DNA from: Candidatus Limnocylindria bacterium
GTDB taxonomy: Bacteria; Chloroflexota; Limnocylindria; P2-11E
Assembly (NCBI GenBank): GCA_036523395.1
Contig: DATDEH010000072.1
Location: forward strand, 72,441 to 136,440
DNA: 64,000 bases
Direction: 5' to 3'
The notes under the pieces were generated by a model that was not told the origin of the DNA, did not search any database, and was given only the letters and a program-made list of their open reading frames with translations. Shown piece by piece: positions 51,305-60,717 of the stretch (positions are counted from its first letter, which is position 1; each line of letters opens with the position of its first letter). The position numbers were made by a program, and so were the translations under genes.

Positions 51305-52231
51305 CTAGCGGGTCAGCGACGCGATGAACCGCTCGGCGTTGCGATAGGCGATGGCCTCCGCGACGTCTGGCGGAAGCTGCGAGAGCCATCCACGGATGCC
51401 CTTCACGATCTCGGGGTACGTATCCCAGCGCTCGTTGCCCGTGAACGTGCCACCGACGGTCCATGTGTCGGTGCCGATCATGAAGCGGCCGCCGTGCCGG
51501 ATGAGCAGCTCGCGCCACCGCGGGTCGAGTGTGCCGTTCGACGCGATGTCGGTCCGCAGCGAGAGCTCGACCGACAGTTTCGGCCATGAGTCGAGCAGGG
51601 CCGCGATCTGTTGGGGCGTCGCATCGACGCCCGCGTGCGCCCACAGCACCGTTGCATCCGGAACGTAGTTCAGCAGCTCCGCGACCGCGCGCGCGTCGGC
51701 GTGCGGCTGAAGAAATAGCTTCTCGCGCTGCGCGAGCGCGAGGACGCCGCGCACGGCCGCCAGTCCCATCTGGCCGACGACGAGATGAAACTCGCCGAAG
51801 CCGCGGTGCATGCCGGGTCGGTAGATCGATTCGACGTAGGGGACGATCGACGGATCGCGCGCCCACGAGAACACGTCGGCCACGTTGCGATATGGACCCA
51901 GCATCGGAATGACACGATCGCCGAGGACGGCTTTCAGCTTGAATGTGCCCTCGTCAGGCGCGCTCGATACCAGGCCCGAGCGAACGCCGGCCGCGTCCAG
52001 GATCTTCGCGACCCTCTCCGGCGCATACGCCGACCACGCCGCCGCGCTGTAGTGGAGGTGTGCATCGAAGAGCGGCATCACCCCTGGTGTCGGTGTCGGT
52101 GACGGGGTGGGCGTTGGTGTCGGCGTCGGCGAGAGCGTTGGTGCAATGAACGTCGGTGAGGCCGTCGTCGGGGCCGTCGCCATAGGCGCGCACGCGCTCG
52201 CGAGGATGAGCGCGACCAGGAGCCGGGTCAC
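51305..52231 (-). CDS. Exported amidohydrolase-family (metal-dependent TIM-barrel) lipoprotein
   Basis: 308 residues from GTG 52231. The N-terminus TRLLVALILASACAPM is a signal with a lipobox-like end. A 35-residue Thr/Pro linker (TPTPTPTPSPTPTP) precedes the hydrolase domain. PLFDAHLHYS gives the HxH metal motif, VLWAHAGVD a further His, and MIGTDTW the late Asp of amidohydrolase-2-type TIM barrels. Likely attached outside the membrane. An upstream GTG at 52261 would overlap the divergent gene; the 52231 start leaves 19 bp. Substrate unknown. Confidence 0.8.
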   Translation of the reverse strand: MTRLLVALILASACAPMATAPTTASPTFIAPTLSPTPTPTPTPSPTPTPGVMPLFDAHLHYSAAAWSAYAPERVAKILDAAGVRSGLVSSAPDEGTFKLKAVLGDRVIPMLGPYRNVADVFSWARDPSIVPYVESIYRPGMHRGFGEFHLVVGQMGLAAVRGVLALAQREKLFLQPHADARAVAELLNYVPDATVLWAHAGVDATPQQIAALLDSWPKLSVELSLRTDIASNGTLDPRWRELLIRHGGRFMIGTDTWTVGGTFTGNERWDTYPEIVKGIRGWLSQLPPDVAEAIAYRNAERFIASLTR

Positions 52232-52250
52232 CCGGTTACCGTAACGCCCT

Positions 52251-53291
52251 GTGATCTTCACAAGCGCCCGCGTGTCAGTCGCGGAATTCGAGCGCGTCGC
52301 AGGGTGGGGGTCGAAACCCGAGGGCCTTTGCCGCGGCGAGCGGTGCGTGCCGTTCCGCTCGGTCGACGCGGCCGCCGTCGAGCTGGCTGCCGCCGCGGAA
52401 GCGCTCGCGATGCCGCTCGTTCATGACGCAGCTCACGGTCTGTGGGCGCTCGGTGCGGAGGCCGGCGGTCGTGCGCTTCGCAGCGCCGCAGCGCCCGAGC
52501 TCGAGCTGCCCGACTTCCGCGGCCGAACATTCCGCTTGTCGTCACTCCGCGGGACGAAGGCGCTTCTGGTCGCCTGGGCATCGTGGTGAGGCTGCCGTCT
52601 TGACCTGCCCGTGTGGCAGGAGCTGAGGACCGAGCTCAGGCCGCGTGGTCTCGAGATCGTCACGATCGCGCTCGATGCGCGGGGCAGCGAGACCGCGGGT
52701 CCCTGGATCGCAAAGGCGGCCCCGGAACATCCCTCGCTCATCGACGAGGGGCATGTCGTCGATGCCCTCTTCGGCGTCATCAACGTCCCGAGCGGGATCT
52801 GGATCGACGAAGAGGGCACGATCGTCCGACCGCCCGAGCCCGCGCATCCCAGCCGGCCCGCGTACCTCGATCGCGCCGTGCCGCCGGACGCAACGCCCGC
52901 AGTACGTGAGGCGATAGAGCTGACCAAGGCACTGCACGTCGAGTCAGAGCGCTATGTCGCCGCGCTTCGTGATTGGGTCCAGAAAGGTGGCGAGAGTCGG
53001 TTTGCCCTCTCGCCCGATGAGGTGATCCGGCGCAGTCGGCCTCGGCCGGTCGAGGAGGCGACGGCGGCGGCGCACTTCGCGCTGGGCCAGGCGCTGTACG
53101 CTCGAGGCGCGCAGGCCGCGGCGATCGAACACTTCCGCGAGGCGCACCGTCTGCAGCCGGCGAACTGGACCTACCGCCGCGATGCGTGGAGCCTTGCCGG
53201 CGCCGATCGCGAGGCTGTCTACGGCACCAGCTGGGTCGAAGAGGTCAAACGCGAAGGCGTCGAGAAATACTACCCACCGCTCGAGCTTTAG
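52251..53291 (+). CDS. Probable selenocysteine-containing thioredoxin-fold protein (TGA read as Sec113)
   Basis: One frame of 347 codons is interrupted only by TGA at 52587-52589. Around it the protein reads ALLVAWASW-U-GCRLDLPVWQ, the position of the first Cys of a thioredoxin/TlpA active site. Downstream, LEIVTIALDARGSE, HPSLIDEGHVVDALFGV and NVPSGIWIDEEGTIV (with cis-Pro) complete the fold. A hairpin 20 nt after the TGA fits a bacterial SECIS. Residues 1-90 are a less conserved N-domain; residues about 235-346 look TPR-like (AHFALGQALYARGAQAAAIE). It probably acts as a thiol/selenol redox enzyme. No signal peptide. GTG start at 52251. A nonsense mutation is the alternative. Confidence 0.75.
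52604..52620 (+). promoter_or_regulatory. Candidate bacterial SECIS hairpin
   Basis: CCTGCC-CGTGT-GGCAGG forms a 6-bp perfect stem with a 5-nt apical loop that has G at its second position. The loop begins 20 nt after the TGA at 52587-52589, inside the window of about 16-37 nt reported for bacterial SECIS elements. It lies in the coding sequence, as expected in bacteria. Confidence 0.6.
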
Positions 53292-53340
53292 CCGTCGTGG
53301 CCCGCCGTATGCGGGTGTGCATCGGTGACGGAGGTGTCAC

Positions 53341-53619
53341 ATGCCAAGAAGCGAAGGCGGTTCCGCAACGGACCAGCCGACAACGGATCAGCCGACCGAG
53401 ACCGAGAGGGTCATGGAACAGCGCCGCGGTGAGCGCGGCGGGCAGGACACGTCGACCAAGACATACACGGTCAAGGCCGGCGACACGCTTTCGGACATCG
53501 CGGAGTCCGAGATGGGCGATGCGAATCGGTGGCCCGAGCTCTACGCCGCGAATAAGGAAGCAGTTGGCAGCGACCCGGACATGATCCATCCCGGATTGGA
53601 GCTCAAGATCCCGGACTAA
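53341..53619 (+). CDS. LysM-domain protein
   Basis: 92 residues. The first 40 are disordered and charged. The LysM domain runs from KTYTVKAGDTLSDIAESEMG through ANRWPELYAANKEAVG to IHPGLELKIPD. LysM binds peptidoglycan or, in cytoplasmic BON/LysM proteins, other ligands; there is no signal peptide here. ATG preceded by GGAGGTG at 5 nt. Stand-alone gene with its own strong ribosome site. Confidence 0.88.
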   Translation: MPRSEGGSATDQPTTDQPTETERVMEQRRGERGGQDTSTKTYTVKAGDTLSDIAESEMGDANRWPELYAANKEAVGSDPDMIHPGLELKIPD

Positions 53620-53853
53620 GCGCTGCGGCGCTGTGGCTGCGGCGGTCGCTATCGCTACTTCTTCCGCCCGGGTTTCGGTTTGAGCGGATTGCGCTTCTTG
53701 CCGCCGCGGCCATAGCCGCCTCCCGGCGGGTTCGTCCCGCGTCCACTGCGTGATGGGCTCGCCTTTTGGCTGGCATGTCCGTCCTCCTCCGACTCAGGTC
53801 CGCCGTGGTAATGCCACGCATGGCGCCTCGGCCTTTGGCAGACTTGCGCCCTG
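53620..53853. other. 234-bp gap with possible small basic ORFs on the minus strand
   Basis: A GGAGGAGG on the minus strand precedes ATG at 53774-53776, opening a 57-codon Arg/Ala-rich frame (MPAKRRAHHAVDAG). An overlapping frame ends in a Gly/Lys-rich tail (GYGRGGKKRNPLKPKPGRKK) with slightly better third-base GC, but lacks a usual start codon. Either could be a small nucleic-acid-binding peptide. I cannot choose and assign no gene. Confidence 0.25.
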
Positions 53854-54834
53854 GTGCATGCGCCGCAGACCTCGATTGGCCCGATCGCGATCCCGCCCGC
53901 AGGCCAGCGCGTAGCCGGGCACTTCACGTTCCCCAGCGACGAGGGTCTCGCGAAGTACGAATGGCCGTACTTCGCGATCACGGGAAGGGTCTCCGGTCCG
54001 ACGGTGCTCGTCACCGCCGGGATCCACGCTGCCGAGTACACCGGGATCGAGGCCGCCATCCGCCTGGGCCGGAGCACGGCGCCGGAGCACGTCCGCGGCA
54101 TCCTGATCGTGATCCCGTTGCTGAACCGCCCCGGCTTCTACGAGCGCAGCGTGTATGTGAATCCCGAGGACGGTGACAACCTCAATCGGCTGTTCCCAGG
54201 GGACCCAAAAGGCAAATGGGGCGAGCGCTTCGCGCACCGGCTGCTGACCGAGATCGTGACGCGCTGTGAGTACGCGATCGATCTGCATGCCGGCGACCTC
54301 ATCGAAGACCTGACGCCGTTCGTCATCTACCGCGAGACCGGCGAGGTCGCTCTGGACGAGCGCATCCGGAGGATGGCCGGGGCGTACGGTGCGCGCTGGG
54401 CGGTGAAGAGCGCGCCCACCGGCGAGCGACCAGGCTCGCTGTATGCGCTCGCCGCGCTTAACGGCGTCGCGTCGATGCTCGCGGAGTCCGGCGGACGGGG
54501 ATTGCTCATCGAAGAGGATGTCGTGCGTCATGTTCGTGGCGTGACGAACATCCTGCGTGCGATCGGCGCAGTCGATGGCGCACCCGAGGCGGTCGCGCCG
54601 CCGCGTGTGGTGAACAGCTTCGACTGGCTGCGGTCGCCCGTGGAAGGCCTCTTCCACTCGCGCGTTCGGGTCGAGCAGCAAGTCGCTGCCGGGGACGTCG
54701 TAGGCGAGCTCGTCGACCTGGTGGGCGAACCGCTCGCAACAGTGAAGGCGCCGGTCAGCGGCGTCGTGCTCTTCATCGTCACCAGTCCCGCGATCAAGAA
54801 AGACGGCCTTCTTCTGGCCATCGGCGCGCTCTAG
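53854..54834 (+). CDS. Succinylglutamate desuccinylase/aspartoacylase (AstE/AspA) family hydrolase
   Basis: 326 residues. Zinc-site motifs are GIHAAEYTGIEAAIRL (His and Glu) and AIDLHAGDLIED (second His); NPEDGDNLNRLFPGD holds substrate-side residues. The C-terminal 80 residues (SRVRVEQQVAAGDVVGEL, VKAPVSGVVLF) form a barrel-sandwich-like domain typical of this M14 branch. It cleaves an N-acyl amino acid or similar amide. GTG start at 53854. No partner gene evident. Confidence 0.88.
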   Translation: MHAPQTSIGPIAIPPAGQRVAGHFTFPSDEGLAKYEWPYFAITGRVSGPTVLVTAGIHAAEYTGIEAAIRLGRSTAPEHVRGILIVIPLLNRPGFYERSVYVNPEDGDNLNRLFPGDPKGKWGERFAHRLLTEIVTRCEYAIDLHAGDLIEDLTPFVIYRETGEVALDERIRRMAGAYGARWAVKSAPTGERPGSLYALAALNGVASMLAESGGRGLLIEEDVVRHVRGVTNILRAIGAVDGAPEAVAPPRVVNSFDWLRSPVEGLFHSRVRVEQQVAAGDVVGELVDLVGEPLATVKAPVSGVVLFIVTSPAIKKDGLLLAIGAL

Positions 54835-54883
54835 AGCTCCGGACTAGCATCCCGTGTCGGTGGCGGGCCGAAGGGGGCTGAGG

Positions 54884-54916
54884 CTCGCGAATAGCTCGCG
54901 AATAGCTCGCGAATAT
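54884..54916 (+). repeat. Three tandem 11-bp repeats upstream of the BNR-repeat gene
   Basis: CTCGCGAATAG occurs at 54884-54894 and 54895-54905 and, as CTCGCGAATAT, at 54906-54916. Each unit contains the palindrome TCGCGA, and the spacing is one helical turn. The array ends 13 bp before the ATG at 54930 and overlaps the expected leader. It may be a regulator-binding array, or simple slippage. Nothing else is seen in 54835-54929 apart from GGGAGGT before the start. Confidence 0.7.
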
Positions 54917-54929
54917 GGGGAGGTCAGTC

Positions 54930-56615
54930 ATGTCCCGATCCTCCGTGCTGACTCACCCCGCCGCCCTCATCCTCGCGATCGCCCTCGTCCTTCAGGTGTC
55001 GTCCGCGGGTGCCGCGGCGACCCCGCTGTGGTCGAGCGCCGTCACTTTCACGAACGTCGTCGCCAGCACCCCGGTGTGGGGCGGTGGGTAACCCGCCAAC
55101 CCGGCGTACGTCCCTGGCAGCTGTGGGCCTCAGCCGCTCAACTCGAACCACTCCGAGTCGTGGATCGCCGTGAAGCCCGGCACCGAGGATCTTGTCGGCG
55201 CCTCGAAGTTCTTCATCTCGAAGTGGAGCACTTTCTACGACTTCCACCTCGGCTCCTACACGATCTTGAATGGCACGCCGGCCGGGAACAACCAGGTGCA
55301 GAGTTACGAATGTACGACCGTCGGTACCCAGGACATGCCGCCGTCGTGGACCATGAACACGGACCCGAACGTCGATTTCGACACGCAGGGCCGCGTTTAC
55401 CAGGTGACCCTACCGTTCAACGCGTATTGGCAGAACATGCATCCGAACGCGGCGGTCATGGTGTCTTACAGCAACGATATGGGCCGGAACTGGATCACGG
55501 GGAACGGTGGCAAGGCGCTGGAACAGTCGCCCAACTCGTCGAGCCTCCAGTACGGCCACGTCGAGGACAAACAGTGGATCGCTGTGAACCACATCGTCGG
55601 CCACCCATACCAGGACCACGTGTACGCGTTGTGGTCCGTGTTCAATGGCGCGCCGAACGGTGGGTCGGTCGACCTGCGCATCGCGATATCTCGCGATCGC
55701 GGCCTGACGTTCTCGCGCTACAGCTCGTTCCCGATGCCGTCAGTGAGCGGCCGGCAGAACCTCTACGTGCAACCCTCGATCGGCGCGAACGGCGACCTCT
55801 ACATCGCGTTCGCATCGACCGAGAAGGATAAGAAGAGCGGTCAGGTCACGCTGTGGATCGCGAAGTCGACCGACGACGGCCAGACCTTCACGTTCTCGCG
55901 CGCTGTCACCGGCGTCGGCTTGATCCCCATGTGCTGCCTCCCGAACACAACGTTCCGTGACGGTATCGTCGAGAGCTTCGCCGCGAGTGCCAACCTCGCC
56001 GGGCACCTGTACATGACGTACGAGGACTGGGACGCCGCTGCCGGTCAGTTCGACGTGAGGTTCGTGCAGTCGACCAACGGCGGCGCGACCTGGTCCGCAC
56101 CCGTCAAGGTGAACGACAACGCGGAGTCGAGCGCGCTCGGCTACACCGACCAGTTCCAGCCTCCGATCGCCGCGGGACCGAACGGCGCGGTGGCCATCGC
56201 CTTCTACGATCGTCGCGCGGCGTGCCCAAGCGACCCGAGCGTGCTCGCGGCGGACGTCGGCGAGACGAACTTCTGTATCGACGTGACGCTCCAGGCATAC
56301 AAGGACACCGGCGCAGGGGCGCAGCCGGTGCGTGCGAACACGCGCATCACCGACTTCACCTGGGATCCGATGAATCCGGGCCAGCATGTGGACGGCATCG
56401 GCCAGATGGCGTGCGCCGCGCATCGCGACCCGTGCACGGAGCGCGCGTTCATCGGCGACTACTTCGGGCTGGCGATCTCGGCCGGGAACATCTACGCGCT
56501 CTTCGTCTCGACGCATTACCCGTCGACCGTGGTCGCCGACGAAGGCGGTTGGGTCTATTACCAGCAGCAGGTGCTAGCGAAGGTCCCGCGCTCGCAGTAC
56601 GGCGCGGGTTACTAG
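54930..56615 (+). pseudogene. Secreted BNR/sialidase-like repeat protein interrupted by an in-frame TAA
   Basis: ATG 54930 (GGGAGGT 5 nt upstream) opens a signal peptide (LILAIALVLQVSSAGAAA) and mature start, then TAA at 55089-55091 interrupts. The same frame continues from PANPAYVPGSCGPQPLN for about 500 more codons: repeated BNR/Asp-box motifs (SRDRGLTFS, STDDGQTFTFS, STNGGATWSAP) and Cys-rich MCCLPNTT. Intact, it would be a 561-residue exported beta-propeller, possibly glycan-binding. An internal start (about 55170) would lose the signal peptide. The downstream frame is undamaged, so the stop is recent or a sequence error. TAA rules out Sec or Pyl. Confidence 0.8.
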
Positions 56616-56654
56616 AGCGAACGGAGGGGCTCGCTCGCGCGGGCCCCTCCGCGG

Positions 56655-56930
56655 CTATCGCGTGATCCGGACATAGGCCAGGCCCTTCGCCTCGACGAGC
56701 GTTCCGCGCGGCGTCTCGACCATGCGCAGCATCACCGCGCTGCAGCCCGGGCATCGCAGCACCACACCCGGTGCCATCGTGTAGGCCAGGAGGGTACCGA
56801 CCTCTCCCTCGCGTCCGCACGCGGCGCACTTGCTATCGGCGGCCGTCATGTCCACGCCGAAGAGCTCTTCCAGCATCCCCGCGACGGCGTTCCCGTCCAG
56901 CGTCCGCGCGTCGGTCGTCGGTCTTTCCAT
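56655..56930 (-). CDS. DUF6510 family zinc-ribbon protein
   Basis: 91 residues: helical start (LDGNAVAGMLEELFGVDMTA), then a zinc ribbon with CAACGREG and LRCPGCSAVMLRMVETP (two CxxC pairs), matching the DUF6510 pattern. These proteins are often encoded beside a sulfite-oxidase-like enzyme and a ferredoxin reductase, exactly as here. It may bind metal or help assemble the molybdoenzyme. ATG at 56928-56930; 10 bp after the reductase gene. Confidence 0.85.
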   Translation of the reverse strand: MERPTTDARTLDGNAVAGMLEELFGVDMTAADSKCAACGREGEVGTLLAYTMAPGVVLRCPGCSAVMLRMVETPRGTLVEAKGLAYVRITR

Positions 56931-56940
56931 GCGGCCTCCT

Positions 56941-57672
56941 CTATTTACCTGATGGGCCGAAGCGCTCCGTACGGATGCGCTGTGCCGGAACCCCGATGCG
57001 CACGAGACCGTTTGCGGCGGCCTCCACGAGCGGCGTCGGCCCGCAGATGAAGACGAGCGGCGCGTTGCCGAGTGGCCGGCGGACCTCGGTCAGCATCTGG
57101 TCATCGATTCGTCGTGCGTAGCCGGTCCAACCTGGGGGCTGCGATCGCGTGAGCGTGTGGATGACCTCGAGTCCGTCGCCGCGCGCGGCGACGTCGCGCA
57201 GCTCGTCGGCGTAGATGATGTCCTCGTGCGTCCGCGAGCTGTAGAGCAGGCGCGTCGGGGGGCGCGGTGCTGTCGCGGCGCGATGGCGGAGCATGGCCAT
57301 CAGCGGGACGATGCCAGACCCGCCCGCGATCAGGAGGAGCGGTCCGCCGAGCGCGGCGTTCCACACAAAGTAACCGCCGATCGGACCACGGACCTCGATC
57401 CGATCGCCGACGACCGCAACGTCATGGAGGAATGGTGAGACCTCACCATCCGTGACGCGTTCGACCGTGACCTCGATCTCGCCTTCGCGCTCGGGCCCGG
57501 ATGCGATCGAGTAGCTGCGCTGCACGCTGTACCCATCGGCGGCCGTCAGGCGTAGGTCGTAGTGCTGGCCCGGTCGATGCGGCGTCCAGTTCGGCAGGCG
57601 CAGCGTGTACGACCGAACGCGCGGCGTTTCCTCGCGGATCTTCGCGATGGTGGCGAGCTGCCAGTCGAGGAC
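56941..57672 (-). CDS. Ferredoxin-NADP+ reductase-like flavoprotein, partner of the sulfite-oxidase-like enzyme
   Basis: About 244 residues. The FAD domain reads LATIAKIREETPRVRSYTLR, PHRPGQHYDLRLT and QRSYSIASGP (RxYS flavin motif). The NAD(P) domain follows with LLLIAGGSGIVPLMAMLRH and VFICGPTPLVEAAANGL. It passes electrons between NAD(P)H and the adjacent molybdoenzyme or a ferredoxin. A GTG at 57525 would remove the FAD domain. Family N-termini begin near the placed coordinate, where the codons are GTC-CTC-GAC and no ATG, GTG, TTG or CTG is in frame, so the true start is unresolved. 10 bp after the sulfite-oxidase-like stop. Confidence 0.8.
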   Translation of the reverse strand, partial: VLDWQLATIAKIREETPRVRSYTLRLPNWTPHRPGQHYDLRLTAADGYSVQRSYSIASGPEREGEIEVTVERVTDGEVSPFLHDVAVVGDRIEVRGPIGGYFVWNAALGGPLLLIAGGSGIVPLMAMLRHRAATAPRPPTRLLYSSRTHEDIIYADELRDVAARGDGLEVIHTLTRSQPPGWTGYARRIDDQMLTEVRRPLGNAPLVFICGPTPLVEAAANGLVRIGVPAQRIRTERFGPSGK

Positions 57673-57682
57673 GCGCCGCTCG

Positions 57683-58303
57683 CTAGTCGCCGCTGTAGCG
57701 CTCCTCTTTCCACGGGTCGCCGCGGATGTGATAGCCGAGAGACTCCCAGAACCCCGGAGTCTCCTTTTCGGTGATGCGCAGGCCGCGCACCCACTTCGCG
57801 CTCTTCCAGAAGTAGAGGTGGGGAACGACGAGCCGCGCTGGACCGCCGTGCTCCGGAGCGAGTGGCGCGCCGTCGTACGCGTACGCGACGAACGCTTGGC
57901 CGTTCACGATGTCCGGCAGCCGGAGGTTCGTCGTGTAGCCGCCGTCCGAGTAGGCCGTCGCGAAGCCGCCACGCGGGTCAAGGTCGACCGACTCAAGAAG
58001 CGTGTCGATGCTCACGCCGCGCCAGCGCGTGTCCAGCTTCGTCCACTTGGTGACGCATGAGATGTCGACGGTGAAGTCCTGCGCGGGCAGCTTCTGGAAC
58101 TCCGCCCAAGTCCAAGTGACCTTCTGCTTTACGAGACCTTCGATCGCGAACGACCAGAGTCGCAGATTGGTGATCGGCGTCGGGCCCGCGGACAGGACCG
58201 GGAAGTCACGAGCGAGGTACTGGCCGGGCGGGACGCGGTTCGCCGCCGCGCCGCTCGCCCGCGGCTTGCCCTCGAAACCGCGCGTGACAAAGCGCCCCGA
58301 CAT
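57683..58303 (-). CDS. Sulfite-oxidase-like molybdopterin enzyme
   Basis: 206 residues: only the oxidoreductase molybdopterin-binding domain. TNLRLWSFAIEGLVKQKVTW and FTVDISCVTKWTKLDTRW contain the molybdenum-ligand Cys and the Arg pocket. GGPARLVVPHLYFWKSAKWV is the usual C-terminal signature. No Tat signal, so cytoplasmic, unlike MsrP/YedY. Its electron partner is likely the FNR protein encoded next. Substrate unknown. GTG or ATG at 58301-58303. 38 bp separate it from the divergent MTHFR gene. Confidence 0.9.
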   Translation of the reverse strand: MSGRFVTRGFEGKPRASGAAANRVPPGQYLARDFPVLSAGPTPITNLRLWSFAIEGLVKQKVTWTWAEFQKLPAQDFTVDISCVTKWTKLDTRWRGVSIDTLLESVDLDPRGGFATAYSDGGYTTNLRLPDIVNGQAFVAYAYDGAPLAPEHGGPARLVVPHLYFWKSAKWVRGLRITEKETPGFWESLGYHIRGDPWKEERYSGD

Positions 58304-58341
58304 TGCGCGGCGATGCTGCGCGTCTAAGTAGACTCGCGCAA

Positions 58342-59199
58342 ATGGCCCGGATCATCGACCTCCTCGCGGCCGGGCAGACGTTCTCGTTCGAATTCTTTCC
58401 ACCAAAGGATGAAGACGAGCAGCGCCTGCTCACGCGGACGATCTCTGACCTCCAGCCGCTTCGACCTTCGTTCGTTTCGGTGACCTACCGGGGCGGTCGG
58501 ATCTCGCGCGAGCGCACGACGCGTGTCGTGATCGACCTGCTGCGCACCACCGACCTGACGCCGATGCCACACCTGACCTGCGTCGCGCACCCGCGCTTCG
58601 AGCTCGGCGAGATCATCGGCGGCTTCCGGGCGGCGGGGCTCGAGAACCTGCTCGCGCTCGGCGGCGATCCGCTACCCGCCGAAGAGTCGTACAAGGAGCT
58701 GGAATACGCATCGCAATTGGTCGAGCTCGGACGGCGGCTCGGCTTTGACTCGATCGGAGTCGCGGCACACCCCGCAGGTCACCCACGCTCGCCCGATCTC
58801 AAGTCCGATCGCTTGCACCTCGCGGAGAAGATGCGCCTCGCGGACTTCGCGATCACGCAGTTCTTCTTCAAGGTGGAGGAGTACGAGCGTCTTCGGGACG
58901 AGGTCGCCGCGCTCGGTGTCACCAAGCCGATCCTCGCCGGCATCATGCCGATCACGTCGCTCGTGTCGGTCCAGCGGATGGCCCAGCTATCCGGATACGC
59001 GGTCCCCGAAGACATCGTTCGTCGGATCGAGGCCGGCGGCGACGACCGCGAAGAGATCCGTAGGCGCGGGATCGAGGTCGCCACGAAGCTCTGCCGCGAC
59101 CTGCTCGATCTCGGCGTGCCGGGTCTGCACTTCTACACGCTCAACTTCTCCAAGGCGACGCGCGAGATCTACACCAACCTCGGGTTGGTGAAAACGTAG
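58342..59199 (+). CDS. metF: 5,10-methylenetetrahydrofolate reductase
   Basis: 285 residues. FSFEFFPPKDEDEQR is the MetF N-terminal signature with the catalytic Glu. FVSVTYRGG, LLALGGDPLP (Asp of the folate/FAD site), ADFAITQFFFKVEEY and PGLHFYTLNFSKATREIY complete the barrel. It makes 5-methyl-THF for methionine synthesis. ATG at 58342. No other one-carbon genes in the window. Confidence 0.95.
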   Translation: MARIIDLLAAGQTFSFEFFPPKDEDEQRLLTRTISDLQPLRPSFVSVTYRGGRISRERTTRVVIDLLRTTDLTPMPHLTCVAHPRFELGEIIGGFRAAGLENLLALGGDPLPAEESYKELEYASQLVELGRRLGFDSIGVAAHPAGHPRSPDLKSDRLHLAEKMRLADFAITQFFFKVEEYERLRDEVAALGVTKPILAGIMPITSLVSVQRMAQLSGYAVPEDIVRRIEAGGDDREEIRRRGIEVATKLCRDLLDLGVPGLHFYTLNFSKATREIYTNLGLVKT

Positions 59200-59206
59200 G
59201 AGCCGG

Positions 59207-60049
<843 letters not shown>

Positions 60050-60066
60050 GGGGGACAATCTTCATC

Positions 60067-60588
60067 ATGCTCGAGCGCGAGCGCAAATATCGGCTCAGCA
60101 TCGATGAATCGGCCAGGTTGACCGCGTTCCTCGACCGCGCCGGGACCCTTGTGCGCTCCGAGATCCAGGACAACGTGCGATACGCCGAGCGCAACACACC
60201 AGGCAACGGCGTGGACCTCCGGCTGCGGATCGTGGCGGGTCGCCAAGAGCTGACGCTGAAAGGTCCCCGCTTGGAGCGCGGTCCGTCAAAGGTCCGGCAA
60301 GAGTGGAGTGTCGTCGTCTCCGGAGACGCCGGATCATTCCTCGAAGCTCTCGGATTTGCGAAGGTGCTGACCTATCGCAAGAGGACCTCGATCTACGCGA
60401 TCGGTGGGGCGACGGTCTCCATCGATGAGGTCGAAGGCCTCGGACTGTTCTGCGAGATCGAGGCGACCGATGACGACGTCATCGAGGCGGTCGTGCGAGA
60501 GCTCGGTCTGCATGCGAGAGCGCTCGAGCAGAGGGGATACGCGCGCTTGGTGAAGGACGCGCGGACGGCCGCTGCGCCGATCCCGTGA
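60067..60588 (+). CDS. CYTH-domain (triphosphate tunnel) protein
   Basis: 173 residues beginning MLERERKYRL, the ExExK signature of CYTH enzymes. Alternating charged strands follow (VDLRLRIVAGRQELTLKGPR, RQEWSVVVSG, YRKRTSIYAIGGATVSIDEV, GLFCEIEA), lining a tunnel for triphosphate and metal. Members are inorganic triphosphatases, thiamine triphosphatases or class IV cyclases. Next to PPK2, a tripolyphosphatase role in polyphosphate metabolism is likely. ATG start, 17 bp from ppk2. Confidence 0.92.
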   Translation: MLERERKYRLSIDESARLTAFLDRAGTLVRSEIQDNVRYAERNTPGNGVDLRLRIVAGRQELTLKGPRLERGPSKVRQEWSVVVSGDAGSFLEALGFAKVLTYRKRTSIYAIGGATVSIDEVEGLGLFCEIEATDDDVIEAVVRELGLHARALEQRGYARLVKDARTAAAPIP

Positions 60589-60666
60589 TCGCGCGCTGAC
60601 GCAGCTGGCCGCCAATAGCGGAACGTACTGGCTCGCCGCGGCGCGGCCTGGCGCCCGGCCGCACCT

Positions 60667-60687
60667 CGAACCGCTGTCGGCGGTTCG
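60667..60687. terminator. Hairpin between convergent CYTH and AlkZ-family genes
   Basis: CGAACCGC-TGTCG-GCGGTTCG, an 8-bp perfect stem with a 5-nt loop, in the 129-bp gap 60589-60717 between two convergent genes. A likely bidirectional terminator; no other feature seen in the gap. Confidence 0.5.
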
Positions 60688-60717
60688 GCGACGCGCCCAA
60701 GGTGAAGCAACGAGCCG

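Noticed and set aside
54884-54916. CRISPR array
   Set aside because: The 11-bp units are directly adjacent without spacers and no cas genes are present.
55089-55091. Recoding of the TAA in the BNR gene as an unusual amino acid
   Set aside because: TAA is not used for selenocysteine or pyrrolysine, and no conserved active site surrounds it.
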